DNA of 64,000 nt from Acidimicrobiaceae bacterium (GTDB taxonomy: Bacteria; Actinomycetota; Acidimicrobiia; Acidimicrobiales; RAAP-2), in the NCBI GenBank assembly GCA_027315315.1, contig DAHUYG010000009.1, positions 1 to 64,000 on the forward strand, given 5' to 3'. The notes under the pieces are model-generated. The model was not told where the DNA came from. It worked only from the letters and a program-made list of their open reading frames with translations, and made no database searches. Positions 19,401 to 28,281 of this stretch are shown here, piece after piece. The position numbers were made by a program, and so were the translations under genes. Within the stretch, counting starts at the first letter, position 1. Each line of letters opens with the position of its first letter.

Positions 19401-20125
19401 TCCGGGACGACCTGCCCGTCCCCGATCCGAAGACGGCGCGCCGCGTCCTGACCGAGGGGGAGATCGAGGTCGAGGGGCGGTTCGCCTCAAGCTCGAACGT
19501 CACCCTGCTCGTGATCTGCCGCCACGACGGGGTCGAGGCGGCGGCCGTCTACAAGCCCGCCCGGGGGGAGCGGCCGCTGTGGGACTTCCCGAGCGGGCTG
19601 CACCGTCGCGAGGTGGCCGCGTACCTGCTCTCGGAGCGCCTCGGCTGGGGGCTCGTGCCCTTCACGGTCGAGCGGGACGACGCCCCCCTCGGGGTCGGCT
19701 CGCTCCAGCGCTTCGTCGACGAGGACGGCCAGTCGCACTACTTCACCCTGCGCGAGGAAGCCCGCTGGTCCGCCGAGCTGCACAAGATGGCAGTCTTCGA
19801 CGTCGTCGCGAACAACGCCGATCGCAAGAGCGGCCACGTCCTCTTGGCCGAGGACCGGCTGTGGGCCATCGACAACGGGCTGTCGTTCCACTGCCAGCCC
19901 AAGCTCCGGACGGTCATCTGGGACTTCGCCGGCGACCCGCTCACCGACGACGAGCGGGTCGCCCTGGAGCGCCTCGTCGGCGAACCGCTCGGCGAGCTGG
20001 CCGGGCTCTTGGAGCCCGAGGAGTGCGCTGCGATGCTCCGTCGCGCCGAGCGGTTGCTCGAGTCGGGCCAACTGCCGGCCCCCGAGGAAGACGACTGGCG
20101 CCCCTACCCCTGGCCCCTCGTGTGA
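19397..20125 (+). CDS. SCO1664 family protein (kinase-like fold)
   Basis: A 242-residue protein of the SCO1664 family, distantly like PI3/PI4 kinases. VYKPARGERPLWDFPSGL supplies a possible ATP-contacting lysine, and HKMAVFDVVANNADRKSGH with WAIDNGLSFH resembles a catalytic loop and metal-binding Asp-Asn. The substrate is unknown. It is the last gene of the coupled trio; the mshC gene that often follows elsewhere is absent here. Confidence 0.88.
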   Translation: MIRDDLPVPDPKTARRVLTEGEIEVEGRFASSSNVTLLVICRHDGVEAAAVYKPARGERPLWDFPSGLHRREVAAYLLSERLGWGLVPFTVERDDAPLGVGSLQRFVDEDGQSHYFTLREEARWSAELHKMAVFDVVANNADRKSGHVLLAEDRLWAIDNGLSFHCQPKLRTVIWDFAGDPLTDDERVALERLVGEPLGELAGLLEPEECAAMLRRAERLLESGQLPAPEEDDWRPYPWPLV

Positions 20126-20135
20126 GCGAGCCGGC

Positions 20136-21230
20136 TCAGAGGTTGATGTGGAGCGCGCTCTTCATCGTGTCCTCGACCAGCGTGGAGAGGACCTCTGCCC
20201 CGCCGGGCGCGATGTGGGTCCCGTCGGGCTCGCGCACGTTGACCTCCTGGCCGTTCACGACCAGGTAGGGGGTGAACTGGCCCTGCGGGGTCCCGAGCAC
20301 CGTCCAGGAGCTCACGAAGTCCACCCCCGGGTGGCCGCGCGCCGCCGCCGCCTGCACGATCCCGTTGATGTGGGCCATGGCGGCCGAGAGCCCGCTGTCT
20401 TGCATCGGTGGCATGCCGACCCAGATCACCCGGGCCCCCTCGCTCGTGGCCTCGGTCATGAACGCGTCGACCCGGGCACGGTAGGTGGCGTCCCAGGCGG
20501 GGGTCCCGTAGGGGACGTCGGGGGGGCCCGGCAGGTCCTGGGCGTCGTTGGCGCCGATCATGATCACGATCACCTGGGGCGAGTACCTCGCCAGATCGGC
20601 CGAGAGCTCGGCCGGCCAGTTGAAATAGTCGGGCCGGGTGAGCCCGGTCGAGATCTGCCCGTCGAGCGTCGCCTGCACCACGCCGGTGCTGGCCAGGTCG
20701 TTCACGAGCACGTTGCCGAGGTCGATGCCGAGCGAGTCGCCGAGGATGAGGACCCGGAGCGGATCGGTCGCGCTCGGGTGCTCGTTCAACGCGTTCTGCG
20801 CGGTGGTGGTCGTCGTCACGCTCTGCTTGCGCGGCCCGGCGCTCCGCAGGACCTGGCCGTTGCCCGGACGGTTGCCGTTGCGCCCGATGACGCCGTCGAA
20901 CACCGAGACCACGTGGGACAGCCCAACGTCTCGGCTCACCGTGGCGAACGGGCCGAGGATGTCGAGGGCGACGGTGCGCCGGGTGCCCACGGGCGAGACC
21001 TGCGCGTTGTGCTGCAGGGTCGGGGCATCGAGCACGAACCAGATGAAGAAGGCGGCGAGGCAGACCCCGAGCACACGCGTCCACCCGGCCCGTTGCGGCT
21101 CGGTCCCGAGCGGCTGGCGCCGCCCCGTGGCGTCCGGCGTCGCCGGCGTGACGACCCGTCGCCACCCCCGGCGGACCGCGTCGCTCAACGCGCCCCGCTC
21201 ACGGGGGGCCTGGTGCTCGGTGCGGGTCAC
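20136..21230 (-). CDS. Membrane-anchored SGNH hydrolase (DUF459-like)
   Basis: A 364-residue protein with one membrane segment (about 51-68) and an outside SGNH/GDSL domain. Catalytic blocks are GDS at 164-166, IGANDAQD near 228 and DGTHIAPGG near the end. DUF459-type SGNH enzymes act on acylated cell-surface sugars. It is 13 bases downstream of an MBOAT acyltransferase, a pairing typical of polysaccharide O-acetylation systems (AlgI/AlgX or PatA/PatB logic). The start is GTG at 21230. The acceptor glycan is not encoded nearby. Confidence 0.85.
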   Translation of the reverse strand: MTRTEHQAPRERGALSDAVRRGWRRVVTPATPDATGRRQPLGTEPQRAGWTRVLGVCLAAFFIWFVLDAPTLQHNAQVSPVGTRRTVALDILGPFATVSRDVGLSHVVSVFDGVIGRNGNRPGNGQVLRSAGPRKQSVTTTTTAQNALNEHPSATDPLRVLILGDSLGIDLGNVLVNDLASTGVVQATLDGQISTGLTRPDYFNWPAELSADLARYSPQVIVIMIGANDAQDLPGPPDVPYGTPAWDATYRARVDAFMTEATSEGARVIWVGMPPMQDSGLSAAMAHINGIVQAAAARGHPGVDFVSSWTVLGTPQGQFTPYLVVNGQEVNVREPDGTHIAPGGAEVLSTLVEDTMKSALHINL

Positions 21231-21243
21231 CGGGGACGGCCCA

Positions 21244-22674
21244 TCAGAACCGGTAGTAGATGAACGGGGCTACGCCGGCCGGGCCGAGCGTCGTGATGCC
21301 GAGCAGCGTCAGGCCGAGCAGCGCCGCCTGGACCCCGGCGCGCTGCTCGGAGAAGAACCGCTGCACGCGCTCGAGCGCGTTGGCCGGGACGAACTGGGCC
21401 TCGATGACGCCCACGATCACGATGACGAGCAAGGGGGTGACGAGCCGGGTCGTCGTGGTCCAGCCGGTGAACAGGCGCTCCAGCACGTCCAACGCATTGG
21501 AGAACGACGAGGCGTTGAAAAAGACCCAGCCCAGACACACGAACTGGAACGTCCAGAAGCGCTGCCAGGTCGAGCGCAGCGTCCCCTCGGCCATGGCCGG
21601 CCTCCCCTTGGCCACCCGCGACTTGCGCCGCAGATGGCCAAAGACCTGCCCGCAGCCGTGCAACGCCCCCCAGGTGATGAACGTCCAGTTCGCGCCGTGC
21701 CACAGCCCGCCGAGCACCATCGTGAGCATCAGGTTGCGCACGACCAGGACGTCGCTCCCCCGGTTCCCGCCGAGGGGGATGTAGAGGTAGTCCCGCAGCC
21801 ACCGGGACAAGGTGATGTGCCAGCGCCGCCAGAAGTCCTGGAGGTTGCGGGCCGTGTAGGGCGCGTCGAAGTTGACCGGGAACCGGATGCCGAGCAACAG
21901 GGCGAGGCCGATCGCGATGTCGGTGTAGCCGCTGAAGTCGCAGTAGATCTGCACCGCGTAGCCCCAGGCGGCGAAGATCACCTCGGGGGCCGAGTGTGCG
22001 CTCGGTGCCGAGAACACCGGCTGGACGATCGCGCTCGACACGTAGGAGGAGATGACGACCTTCTTGAAGAGGCCGGCCATGATCATCCAGATCGCGCGGG
22101 AGAAGTCGACGTCGGCCGGGTTGCGGCGCCGGCGGATCTGGGGCAGCAGCTCCTCCCCGCGCACGATCGGGCCCGCGATCAGGTGCGGGAAGAAGCACAG
22201 GTAGACCGCGAGATCGACCGGCCGGGCCACCTCGAGGCGGCCCCGGTAGACGTCGACCACGTAGCTGATCGCCATGAAGGTGAAGAACGAGATGGCGACG
22301 GGCAGCGTCGGCTGGACCAGCGGGACCAGCCGGCCGAGGCCGATGGAGTGCAGGAGGTTGTCGACGTTGACGGCGAAGAAGCCGTAGTACTTGAAGTAGC
22401 CGAGCAGGCCGAGCAGGCCCGCCAGGGCGCCGACCAGGGACGCCTTGGCGACTTTCGGCGAGGCCTGTCTTCGCGACGACCCGATGGCCCCCAGGTGGGC
22501 GAGCGCCGTCGAGGCCAAGAGGAGGAAGACGAAGCGCCAGTCCCACCACGCGTAGAAGAAGTAGCTGAGGGCGATGATCGCCAGCTTCCACGGCGTCGGA
22601 TACGGGTTGAGCAGCCAGGCCACGACGAACGCGACGACGAAGAAGATGGCGAAGTCGATGGTCGGAAAGAGCAT
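21244..22674 (-). CDS. MBOAT family O-acyltransferase (AlgI-like)
   Basis: A 476-residue polytopic membrane protein. It shows the AlgI/DltB-type sequence FSGYTDIAIGLALLLGI, then DFWRRWHITLSRWLRDYLYIP, and the catalytic His in GGLWHGANWTF. Such proteins move acetyl groups from a cytoplasmic donor across the membrane to extracellular polysaccharide. Its partner is the SGNH protein directly downstream. The ATG MLFPTIDFAIFF matches the family start. Confidence 0.93.
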   Translation of the reverse strand: MLFPTIDFAIFFVVAFVVAWLLNPYPTPWKLAIIALSYFFYAWWDWRFVFLLLASTALAHLGAIGSSRRQASPKVAKASLVGALAGLLGLLGYFKYYGFFAVNVDNLLHSIGLGRLVPLVQPTLPVAISFFTFMAISYVVDVYRGRLEVARPVDLAVYLCFFPHLIAGPIVRGEELLPQIRRRRNPADVDFSRAIWMIMAGLFKKVVISSYVSSAIVQPVFSAPSAHSAPEVIFAAWGYAVQIYCDFSGYTDIAIGLALLLGIRFPVNFDAPYTARNLQDFWRRWHITLSRWLRDYLYIPLGGNRGSDVLVVRNLMLTMVLGGLWHGANWTFITWGALHGCGQVFGHLRRKSRVAKGRPAMAEGTLRSTWQRFWTFQFVCLGWVFFNASSFSNALDVLERLFTGWTTTTRLVTPLLVIVIVGVIEAQFVPANALERVQRFFSEQRAGVQAALLGLTLLGITTLGPAGVAPFIYYRF

Positions 22675-22780
22675 GGGACTTCGCTCGCCGAGCGTACTGC
22701 GCGGGTCCGAGAACTCGACCCCAGCTCCCCGGCCTGGCGTTCTGCCCCCCCGATGGCCGCGAGGGCCCCGGGGGGTGGAC

Positions 22781-23743
22781 CTAGCTGCCCTTCAGCTTCT
22801 CGATGAGCGCCGGCACCACCTTGTGCACGTCACCCACGATGCCGAGGTCGGCGACCGAGAAGATCGGCGCGTCCTGGTCCTTGTTGATCGCGACGATGTG
22901 CTTCGAACCCTTCATCCCGACGAGGTGCTGGGTGGCGCCCGAGATCCCGCATGCGATGTACAGGTTGGGCTTGACCGTCTTGCCGGTCTGGCCGACCTGG
23001 CGGGCATAGGGCACCCAGCCCGCGTCCACGATGGCCCGGGAGGCCCCGGCCGCGCCGTGGAGCAGGTTGGCGAGCTCCTCGATCATCTCGTACTTCTCGG
23101 CCGATCCGAGGCCCCGGCCGCCCGAGACGATGACCGATGCCTCGTCGAGCTTCGGACCCGAGCGCTCCTCGACGTGCCTGGCGGTGACCTTGGTCGCCCC
23201 GCTGGCCCCGGCGTCGGGGGCGGGGGCCGAGACGACCTCGGGCGTCGCGCCGCCACCGGGCTCGGCGGCGAAGGACTTGGCCCGGACCACGTAGATGAAG
23301 GGGCCCTCCCCCGTGAAGCGGGCCGTCACGGCCGTCGTGCCGCCGAAGAGCATGTGCTGGCTCGAGCCCCCGTCGTCGCTCAGGCCGACCACGTTGGTGA
23401 GCACGGGCCGGTCCAGCCTGACCGAGAGGCGCCCGGCCACGTCGCGCCCGTCGTAGCTGGCCGGGATCAAAAGCGCGTCGGGCTTGTCGCCGCCCTCCAC
23501 CAGTGCGGCGATGGCCGCCGCGACCGGGACGCCGGGGAGCGTCTCGCCGACGTCGCCCACGTCGTAGACCTTGGCCGCCCCGTACTCGCCGAGGGCCACC
23601 GCATGCTCGGCGGTGTTCGGTCCCCAGGTCACCGCAGCCACCGAGGAGCCGATCTTGCGGGCCTCGGTCAGCAGCTCGAGGCTGAGCGTGCTCGGGCCCG
23701 ACTCTCCGACCTCGGCCAGGACCCAGATGGTGTCGAGCGACAT
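22781..23743 (-). CDS. etfA: Electron transfer flavoprotein alpha subunit
   Basis: A 320-residue EtfA/FixB. The C-terminal FAD domain carries [29 protein letters not shown] and [20 protein letters not shown]. With EtfB it takes electrons from acyl-CoA dehydrogenases and passes them to the quinone pool. It starts at the ATG overlapping the etfB stop (TGATG), so the two subunits are coupled. The acyl-CoA dehydrogenase at 47-48 kb is a possible client. Confidence 0.96.
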   Translation of the reverse strand: MSLDTIWVLAEVGESGPSTLSLELLTEARKIGSSVAAVTWGPNTAEHAVALGEYGAAKVYDVGDVGETLPGVPVAAAIAALVEGGDKPDALLIPASYDGRDVAGRLSVRLDRPVLTNVVGLSDDGGSSQHMLFGGTTAVTARFTGEGPFIYVVRAKSFAAEPGGGATPEVVSAPAPDAGASGATKVTARHVEERSGPKLDEASVIVSGGRGLGSAEKYEMIEELANLLHGAAGASRAIVDAGWVPYARQVGQTGKTVKPNLYIACGISGATQHLVGMKGSKHIVAINKDQDAPIFSVADLGIVGDVHKVVPALIEKLKGS

Positions 23744-24519
23744 CAGATGACCTTCAGTTCTTGCAGGAAGGCGAGGACCCGGTCGGCCCCGTCGCCCTCG
23801 TCCACCACGATCTCGCCTCCCCCGCGCTCTTCGACCTTGGAGACGTCGGTGATCTCCTGACGGGCCCCGGTCGCCCCGACCTGGTCGGTGCCCACCCCGA
23901 GGTCCGACGCGCTCAATACGTCGACCGGCTTGGACTTGGCGGCCATGATCCCCTTGAACGACGGGTAGCGGGGCTCGACCACGCCGGCGGTCACGCTGAC
24001 CACCGCCGGCAGGGGGCACTCCACCTCATCGAAGCCCGCCTCGGTCTGGCGCTCCACCTTCACCGCCCCGCCGTCGATCGCGATCTTCTTCGCGAAGGTG
24101 ATCGAGGGCAGGCCGAGGAACTCGGCCACCTGGGCCGGGATGGTCCCGGTGTAGCCGTCGGTCGACTCGGTCGCCGTCAGGACGAGGTCGGGTTCGGCCC
24201 GCTTGATGGCGGCGGCGAGCACCTTCGCCGTGCCCAGGGCGTCGCTCCCGCCGAGGGCGTCGTCGGAGACGAGGATCGCCCTGGCCGCCCCCATGGCGAG
24301 GGCGGTGCGGAGCCCGGAGGTCTCGCCGTTGGGGGCCATGGAGACCAAGATGACCTCGTCACCATCGCCCGCCGCGAGCTGCAGGCCCATCTCGACGCCG
24401 TACGCGTCGGAGTCGTCCAGGATGAGCTTTCCGGAGCGGTCCAGGGTGTTCGTGCTCGGATCCAGCGCCCCGGGGGCGGCCGGATCTGGGATCTGTTTGA
24501 CGCAGACGACGACATTCAT
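23743..24519 (-). CDS. etfB: Electron transfer flavoprotein beta subunit
   Basis: A 258-residue EtfB/FixA. It begins [13 protein letters not shown], the standard start, and contains [36 protein letters not shown] and the AMP-binding region near [18 protein letters not shown]. It forms a heterodimer with EtfA encoded directly downstream. No good ribosome-binding site is seen; AACAAT lies 8 bases before the ATG. Confidence 0.96.
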   Translation of the reverse strand: MNVVVCVKQIPDPAAPGALDPSTNTLDRSGKLILDDSDAYGVEMGLQLAAGDGDEVILVSMAPNGETSGLRTALAMGAARAILVSDDALGGSDALGTAKVLAAAIKRAEPDLVLTATESTDGYTGTIPAQVAEFLGLPSITFAKKIAIDGGAVKVERQTEAGFDEVECPLPAVVSVTAGVVEPRYPSFKGIMAAKSKPVDVLSASDLGVGTDQVGATGARQEITDVSKVEERGGGEIVVDEGDGADRVLAFLQELKVI

Positions 24520-24563
24520 GATCGGCCATTGTTCATTACCCGAAGCAACCCACGCCATTCGTC

Positions 24564-25268
24564 TCAGGGTGAGGTTTGTGCCCCTCGACGTGCGGCGATG
24601 CCGAGCGCTGCGCTCAGGCGGTCGGTGATCAGGGTGTCCACGCCCGCCGCGAGCATCGCCTCGAGGTCCCGGTCCTCGTTCGGGGTCCACACGTTGACGG
24701 CCAGGCCCCCATGGTGGCAGCGCTCGACGAATGGCGCGGTGACCAGGACGAAATTGGGATGAAGGGCCTGGTAGGCCCGCTCTTGGGCGATCTCGAGGGC
24801 CCGGTCGAGCGGGGCCGTGGCCCCGAGGAGCCAACCGATCGGGATCGACGGCTCGGCGGCCCTGAACGCCTCGATCGTGGCCGCGTCGAAGGACGACACG
24901 ATCGAGGCGTCGCCGAGCCCGTGGTCGGCCAGCTCGGCGGCGACCGCCCGGGAGAGGGCCCCGCTCGGGTCGTGGCCGGGGTCGCCGGGCAGGTTCTTGA
25001 TCTCCACGTTCATCGCCATGCCCGAGGACGCCTCGATGACCTCGGCCAGCAGGGGTACGTGCGGCGGGAGGTCGGCGACCCTGGTCTCGTGGATGAGCCC
25101 GCAGCCGGGCACCTCGGCGTCGTGGTGGACGACGAGCGCCCCGTCGAGGCTCCGTCGCACGTCGAACTCGACGCCGTCGGCGCCGCGGCGGCGCGCCTCG
25201 ACGAAGGCCTCGAGGGTGTTCGCGACGAACCCCTCGGTGCAGCCACGATGGGCGAAGACCTTGGTCAC
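24564..25268 (-). CDS. Glycerophosphodiester phosphodiesterase
   Basis: A 234-residue GDPD-family enzyme that hydrolyses glycerophosphodiesters to glycerol-3-phosphate and an alcohol. The motif HRG is at residues 6-8, then EFDVRRSLDGALVVHHD supplies the metal-binding and catalytic residues, and VEIKN is present in the barrel. There is no signal peptide, so it is likely cytosolic. The GTG at 25268 is chosen because GAAAGGGGG lies just upstream; a longer frame to 25361 has no domain character. Confidence 0.9.
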   Translation of the reverse strand: MTKVFAHRGCTEGFVANTLEAFVEARRRGADGVEFDVRRSLDGALVVHHDAEVPGCGLIHETRVADLPPHVPLLAEVIEASSGMAMNVEIKNLPGDPGHDPSGALSRAVAAELADHGLGDASIVSSFDAATIEAFRAAEPSIPIGWLLGATAPLDRALEIAQERAYQALHPNFVLVTAPFVERCHHGGLAVNVWTPNEDRDLEAMLAAGVDTLITDRLSAALGIAARRGAQTSP

Positions 25269-25354
25269 CGGCCCCCTTTCGTTCGGAACGAGACCTACCA
25301 CAGCCGCCGGCCGCGCCCGGCCCGGCACGGCTCTGCAACACGGAAAAAATCCTC

Positions 25355-25383
25355 TTGTCATCTTCCGTTCACGTCGATAACCT
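25355..25383 (+). promoter_or_regulatory. Promoter of the whiB gene
   Basis: TTGTCA (25355-25360) and TAACCT (25378-25383) with a 17-base spacer. The predicted start is near 25390, leaving a leader of about 70 bases that includes the palindrome at 25426-25443. Confidence 0.6.
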
Positions 25384-25425
25384 GACTTCGCCCCATTTCC
25401 CCCTGGGGAGTTGTGACCGGCGGAC

Positions 25426-25443
25426 TTGTGAAAAAGTTCACAA
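25426..25443. promoter_or_regulatory. CRP-family palindrome before whiB
   Basis: TTGTGAAAAAGTTCACAA contains TGTGA-N6-TCACA, the exact CRP/FNR-family consensus. It ends 19 bases before the ATG, downstream of the predicted promoter, where binding would be expected to repress. In Mycobacterium tuberculosis whiB1 is a known CRP target. The same bases could form an RNA hairpin with 7-bp arms. Confidence 0.6.
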
Positions 25444-25462
25444 ACGGGCGGAGGACCGGGTC

Positions 25463-25753
25463 ATGGCGCTGATGTGGAATCGCACCGTCGAGTGGGACGC
25501 CGAGGACTGGCGTCAGTTCGCAGCGTGCCGGGACACGGTGCCGGACCTGTTCTTCCCGGTCGGCACCACCGGGCTGGCCGTCGACCAGATCGAGGCGGCC
25601 AAGCGGGTGTGCGGCGGCTGCACCGTCCAGGAGCCCTGCCTCAACTTCGCGCTCGCGACCAACCAGGAGTCGGGCGTCTGGGGCGGCACGTCCGAGGAGG
25701 AGCGGCGCAAGCTCCGCAAGGCCTGGCTCGCCGCCCGCCGTCGGGCCAGCTGA
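25463..25753 (+). CDS. WhiB-family iron-sulfur regulator, WhiB1-like
   Basis: A 96-residue WhiB protein with [4Fe-4S] ligands Cys22, Cys50, Cys53 and Cys59 and the GVWGG turn at 71-75 before the basic C-terminal helix. The run LFFPVG...QIEAAKRVC is closest to WhiB1, a nitric-oxide-sensitive regulator that binds the primary sigma factor. GGAGG lies 9 bases before the ATG at 25463. It stands opposite the pdtaS-like gene, the arrangement of Rv3219 and Rv3220c in mycobacteria. The assignment to WhiB1 needs a phylogeny. Confidence 0.92.
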   Translation: MALMWNRTVEWDAEDWRQFAACRDTVPDLFFPVGTTGLAVDQIEAAKRVCGGCTVQEPCLNFALATNQESGVWGGTSEEERRKLRKAWLAARRRAS

Positions 25754-25775
25754 CCAAGCCCCTCCCCCGCGTCGC

Positions 25776-27305
25776 CTAGCGGCGCGGCCCGGTCGGCACC
25801 TCGATCGACACGAGGGTGCCGCCACCCTCGATCCTCGGCACCCGCTTCATCTCGATGGTCCCGTCGAGCTGGCTCACCACCAGGTCGCGCACGATGGACA
25901 GCCCGAGGCTGTTGGTCCGCTCGATGTCGAAGCCCTTCGGCAGCCCCACCCCGTCGTCGCGCACCTCGATGGCCAGGCCGTGCACCCCGTGGCGGAGGTC
26001 GACGGTCACCTGGCCCGAGGGCCGGGCCTGGTCCTCGGGGTGCCGCTTCCCGGACCGCCCCGGGCGGTGCGGCCGCCGCTCGGGAGTGAACGCGTGCTGC
26101 ACCGCGTTTTGGAGGAGCTCGGCCACCGTGACGGCGAGGGGGGTCGCGACGTCGGCCGGCAGGTCGCCCAGGTCGCCTGTGACCTCGATGTGGACCCGGC
26201 CCTGGCCGACGACGGAGTCCTCGGCCATCTGGACGAGGGCGGCCACGATCTCGTCGAAGGAGACCTGGTCGCCGGGCTCCCGGGAGAGGATCTCGTGGAC
26301 GATGGCGATCGAGCGGACCCTGCGCTCGGCCTCGTGCAGGGCCTCGCGGCCCGCCTTGGCCGGCACGCGGCGCGCCTGGAGGCGTAGCAGCGAGGAGATG
26401 GTCTGCAGGTTGTTCTTGACCCGATGGTGCACCTCGCGGATGGCGGCGTCCTTCGAGAGGAGCAGGCGGTCGAGCCGCCGCACGTCGGTCACGTCGCGCA
26501 CCAAGATGACCGCGCCGCTCACCGAGCCGTGGGCAACGAGCGGGATGCAGTGCAGGAGCACGATGATGTCGGGCCGCCGCTCCACCTCCTCGACGACCGG
26601 GCGGGCCGTGGTGAGCGCCCACTCGACCGCCGACTCCTCGATCCCGAGGTCGCTCAGGCGCCGGCCGTCGGGCACCGAGTAGACGCCCATGCGGTGAAAG
26701 GCGTTCATGGCGTTCGGCGAGGCGAACTCGACCCGGCCCTCCTCGTCGACGACCACCACCCCGTCGCCGACCCGCGGCGACTCCTCCCCGCCGACGTCGG
26801 CCTCGGCGAAGGGGAACGCCGACTCGGCCACCATGGCCGCCAGGCGGTCGAAGGCCTCGAGATAGGTCCGCTCGGGGCTCGAGACGGCGGGCCGGGCCTC
26901 CTCCCGGCCCAGCCGCACGATCACCCCGAGGACCCGTTGCCCGTAGCGGACCGGGATCGCCTCGGAGGGGATCGGCCCCGCCGGCGAGATCCCCTCGATC
27001 TCCCCGCGCACGATCTCGCCCCTCGCGAGCGCCTCGCGGGCGATCGCCCACCCCTCGCCGGTGGTGGACTCGCCGACCAGGTCCTGGTGGAGGCGCGTCG
27101 AGCGGTTCGAGGGTCGGATCTGGCCGAGGACGACGAGCTGGCCCGACTGAGCCTCGTCGTCCTCGCTCACCGGCACGACGAGGATGAGGTCCGAGAACGA
27201 GAGGTCCGAGAGGAGCGACCACGACCCGAGCAGGCGCTTGATGTGGGACAGCTCGTCGGGCTCGAGGACGGCGTGGAGGAGGGCGAGCTCGCCCGGCGTC
27301 GCCAC
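25776..27305 (-). CDS. pdtaS: PdtaS-like sensor histidine kinase
   Basis: A 509-residue soluble kinase. Residues 1-165 form the GAF-like H_kinase_N domain, 180-280 a PAS domain, and the HisKA_2 helix REVHHRVKNNLQ places the phospho-accepting His at 293/294. The HATPase domain follows (AELLQNAVQHAF, then VRDDGVGLPKGF and SLGLSIVRDLV). A basic insert rich in Arg, His and Pro splits the ATPase domain between about 425 and 450. PdtaS phosphorylates the RNA-binding antiterminator PdtaR, which is not in this window. It starts with GTG 3 bases after the PHP gene stop, so the two are cotranscribed. Confidence 0.9.
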   Translation of the reverse strand: MATPGELALLHAVLEPDELSHIKRLLGSWSLLSDLSFSDLILVVPVSEDDEAQSGQLVVLGQIRPSNRSTRLHQDLVGESTTGEGWAIAREALARGEIVRGEIEGISPAGPIPSEAIPVRYGQRVLGVIVRLGREEARPAVSSPERTYLEAFDRLAAMVAESAFPFAEADVGGEESPRVGDGVVVVDEEGRVEFASPNAMNAFHRMGVYSVPDGRRLSDLGIEESAVEWALTTARPVVEEVERRPDIIVLLHCIPLVAHGSVSGAVILVRDVTDVRRLDRLLLSKDAAIREVHHRVKNNLQTISSLLRLQARRVPAKAGREALHEAERRVRSIAIVHEILSREPGDQVSFDEIVAALVQMAEDSVVGQGRVHIEVTGDLGDLPADVATPLAVTVAELLQNAVQHAFTPERRPHRPGRSGKRHPEDQARPSGQVTVDLRHGVHGLAIEVRDDGVGLPKGFDIERTNSLGLSIVRDLVVSQLDGTIEMKRVPRIEGGGTLVSIEVPTGPRR

Positions 27306-27308
27306 GCC

Positions 27309-28202
27309 CTAGCGCCGGTCCCCGGGCGCTTCGGGCGCCGAGAGCGGCACCCGACGCGCGATGCGGCCCTCGAACGCGCACAGTTCGTCGACCCCGACCG
27401 ATGCGAGCAGCGCCCGCAGGTCACCGGCGCGATCGGCGACCCTGGTGAGCCCGTGCGCGTCCGAGGCGGTCGTCAGGGGAACGCCGCGCTCGACGAAGCG
27501 CTCGAGCAGCCGGCGCGCCGGGTACTGCTCGGCGCAGCGCTTGGTCCAGCCGGCCGAGGAGACCTCGGCCGACATGGCGCTCCGGGCAGCGGCGTCGGCC
27601 AGGCGGTCCCAGAGCTCGTCGGGATGCGCCGGGACGTGGCCGGCCGCCTTCACGAGGTCGGGGTGGGCGAGGACGTCGCAGGTGCCCGAGGCGGCCAGCT
27701 CCTCGATCGCCGCGGCGTACGCGTCCCAGGCTGCCTCGACCGCCCGCGTCTCCCACTCGGCCATGTGCAGCGGGTCGTCGAGGTCGTCGAAGCGCCACGC
27801 CCCGAGCCAGTGCACCGAGCCGAGCAGGACGTCGAAGGGGTAGCCGTCCAAGAGCTCGCTCACCTTGTCCATCCGGCCGCGGTAGTAGTCGACCTCGAGG
27901 CCGATGACCACGGGCAACCCGGCCGCCTTGGCCGACGCCGCAAGCTCGACGTAGGCGTCGAGGTCGTTCCTCGCGTGGTGCTCCCAGTAGCGGCGCATCG
28001 AGGCGCGCAGGGCCGGGTCGTCGTCGTCGAAGAGCCCGGCCACGATCGGTTCGGACTGGACGAAGCGAAAGAGGTGCTCGGTGAGCGCGATCTCCCGCAC
28101 CCCGGCGGCCGCCGCCGCTGCGCAGTAGTCGGCGACCTGGTCCAGGCTGAGGGAGACCTCCGCCTGGGGGTGGGGCCAGAGGTGGAGGTGGTAGTCGAGC
28201 AC
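27309..28202 (-). CDS. PHP-domain phosphatase (histidinol-phosphatase-like)
   Basis: A 297-residue PHP metallo-phosphoesterase. Metal ligands are visible in order: YHLHLWPH at the N-terminus, LTEHLF, GLEVDY, GSVHW, LAHPD and ASDAH. This layout matches the HisK-type histidinol-phosphate phosphatase group, but many members act on other phosphoesters and no his genes are nearby. The start is GTG at 28202. It is followed directly by pdtaS. Confidence 0.85.
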   Translation of the reverse strand: MLDYHLHLWPHPQAEVSLSLDQVADYCAAAAAAGVREIALTEHLFRFVQSEPIVAGLFDDDDPALRASMRRYWEHHARNDLDAYVELAASAKAAGLPVVIGLEVDYYRGRMDKVSELLDGYPFDVLLGSVHWLGAWRFDDLDDPLHMAEWETRAVEAAWDAYAAAIEELAASGTCDVLAHPDLVKAAGHVPAHPDELWDRLADAAARSAMSAEVSSAGWTKRCAEQYPARRLLERFVERGVPLTTASDAHGLTRVADRAGDLRALLASVGVDELCAFEGRIARRVPLSAPEAPGDRR

Positions 28203-28281
28203 CGCTTCTTGCCCGGTCAGCTCGCGACGAGCAACGAGCGCACGTCCGCATCGTAGGGCGGCTGCGGCCGGGTCACGGCGA

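Noticed and set aside
20148..22806. Plus-strand frames opposite the SGNH and MBOAT genes
   Set aside because: Shadows; the minus-strand proteins have catalytic motifs and membrane helices.
26424..28256. 610-codon plus-strand open frame opposite pdtaS and the PHP gene
   Set aside because: Composition is Arg/Gly/Asp/Val-rich without domain character, and both genes on the other strand are clear.
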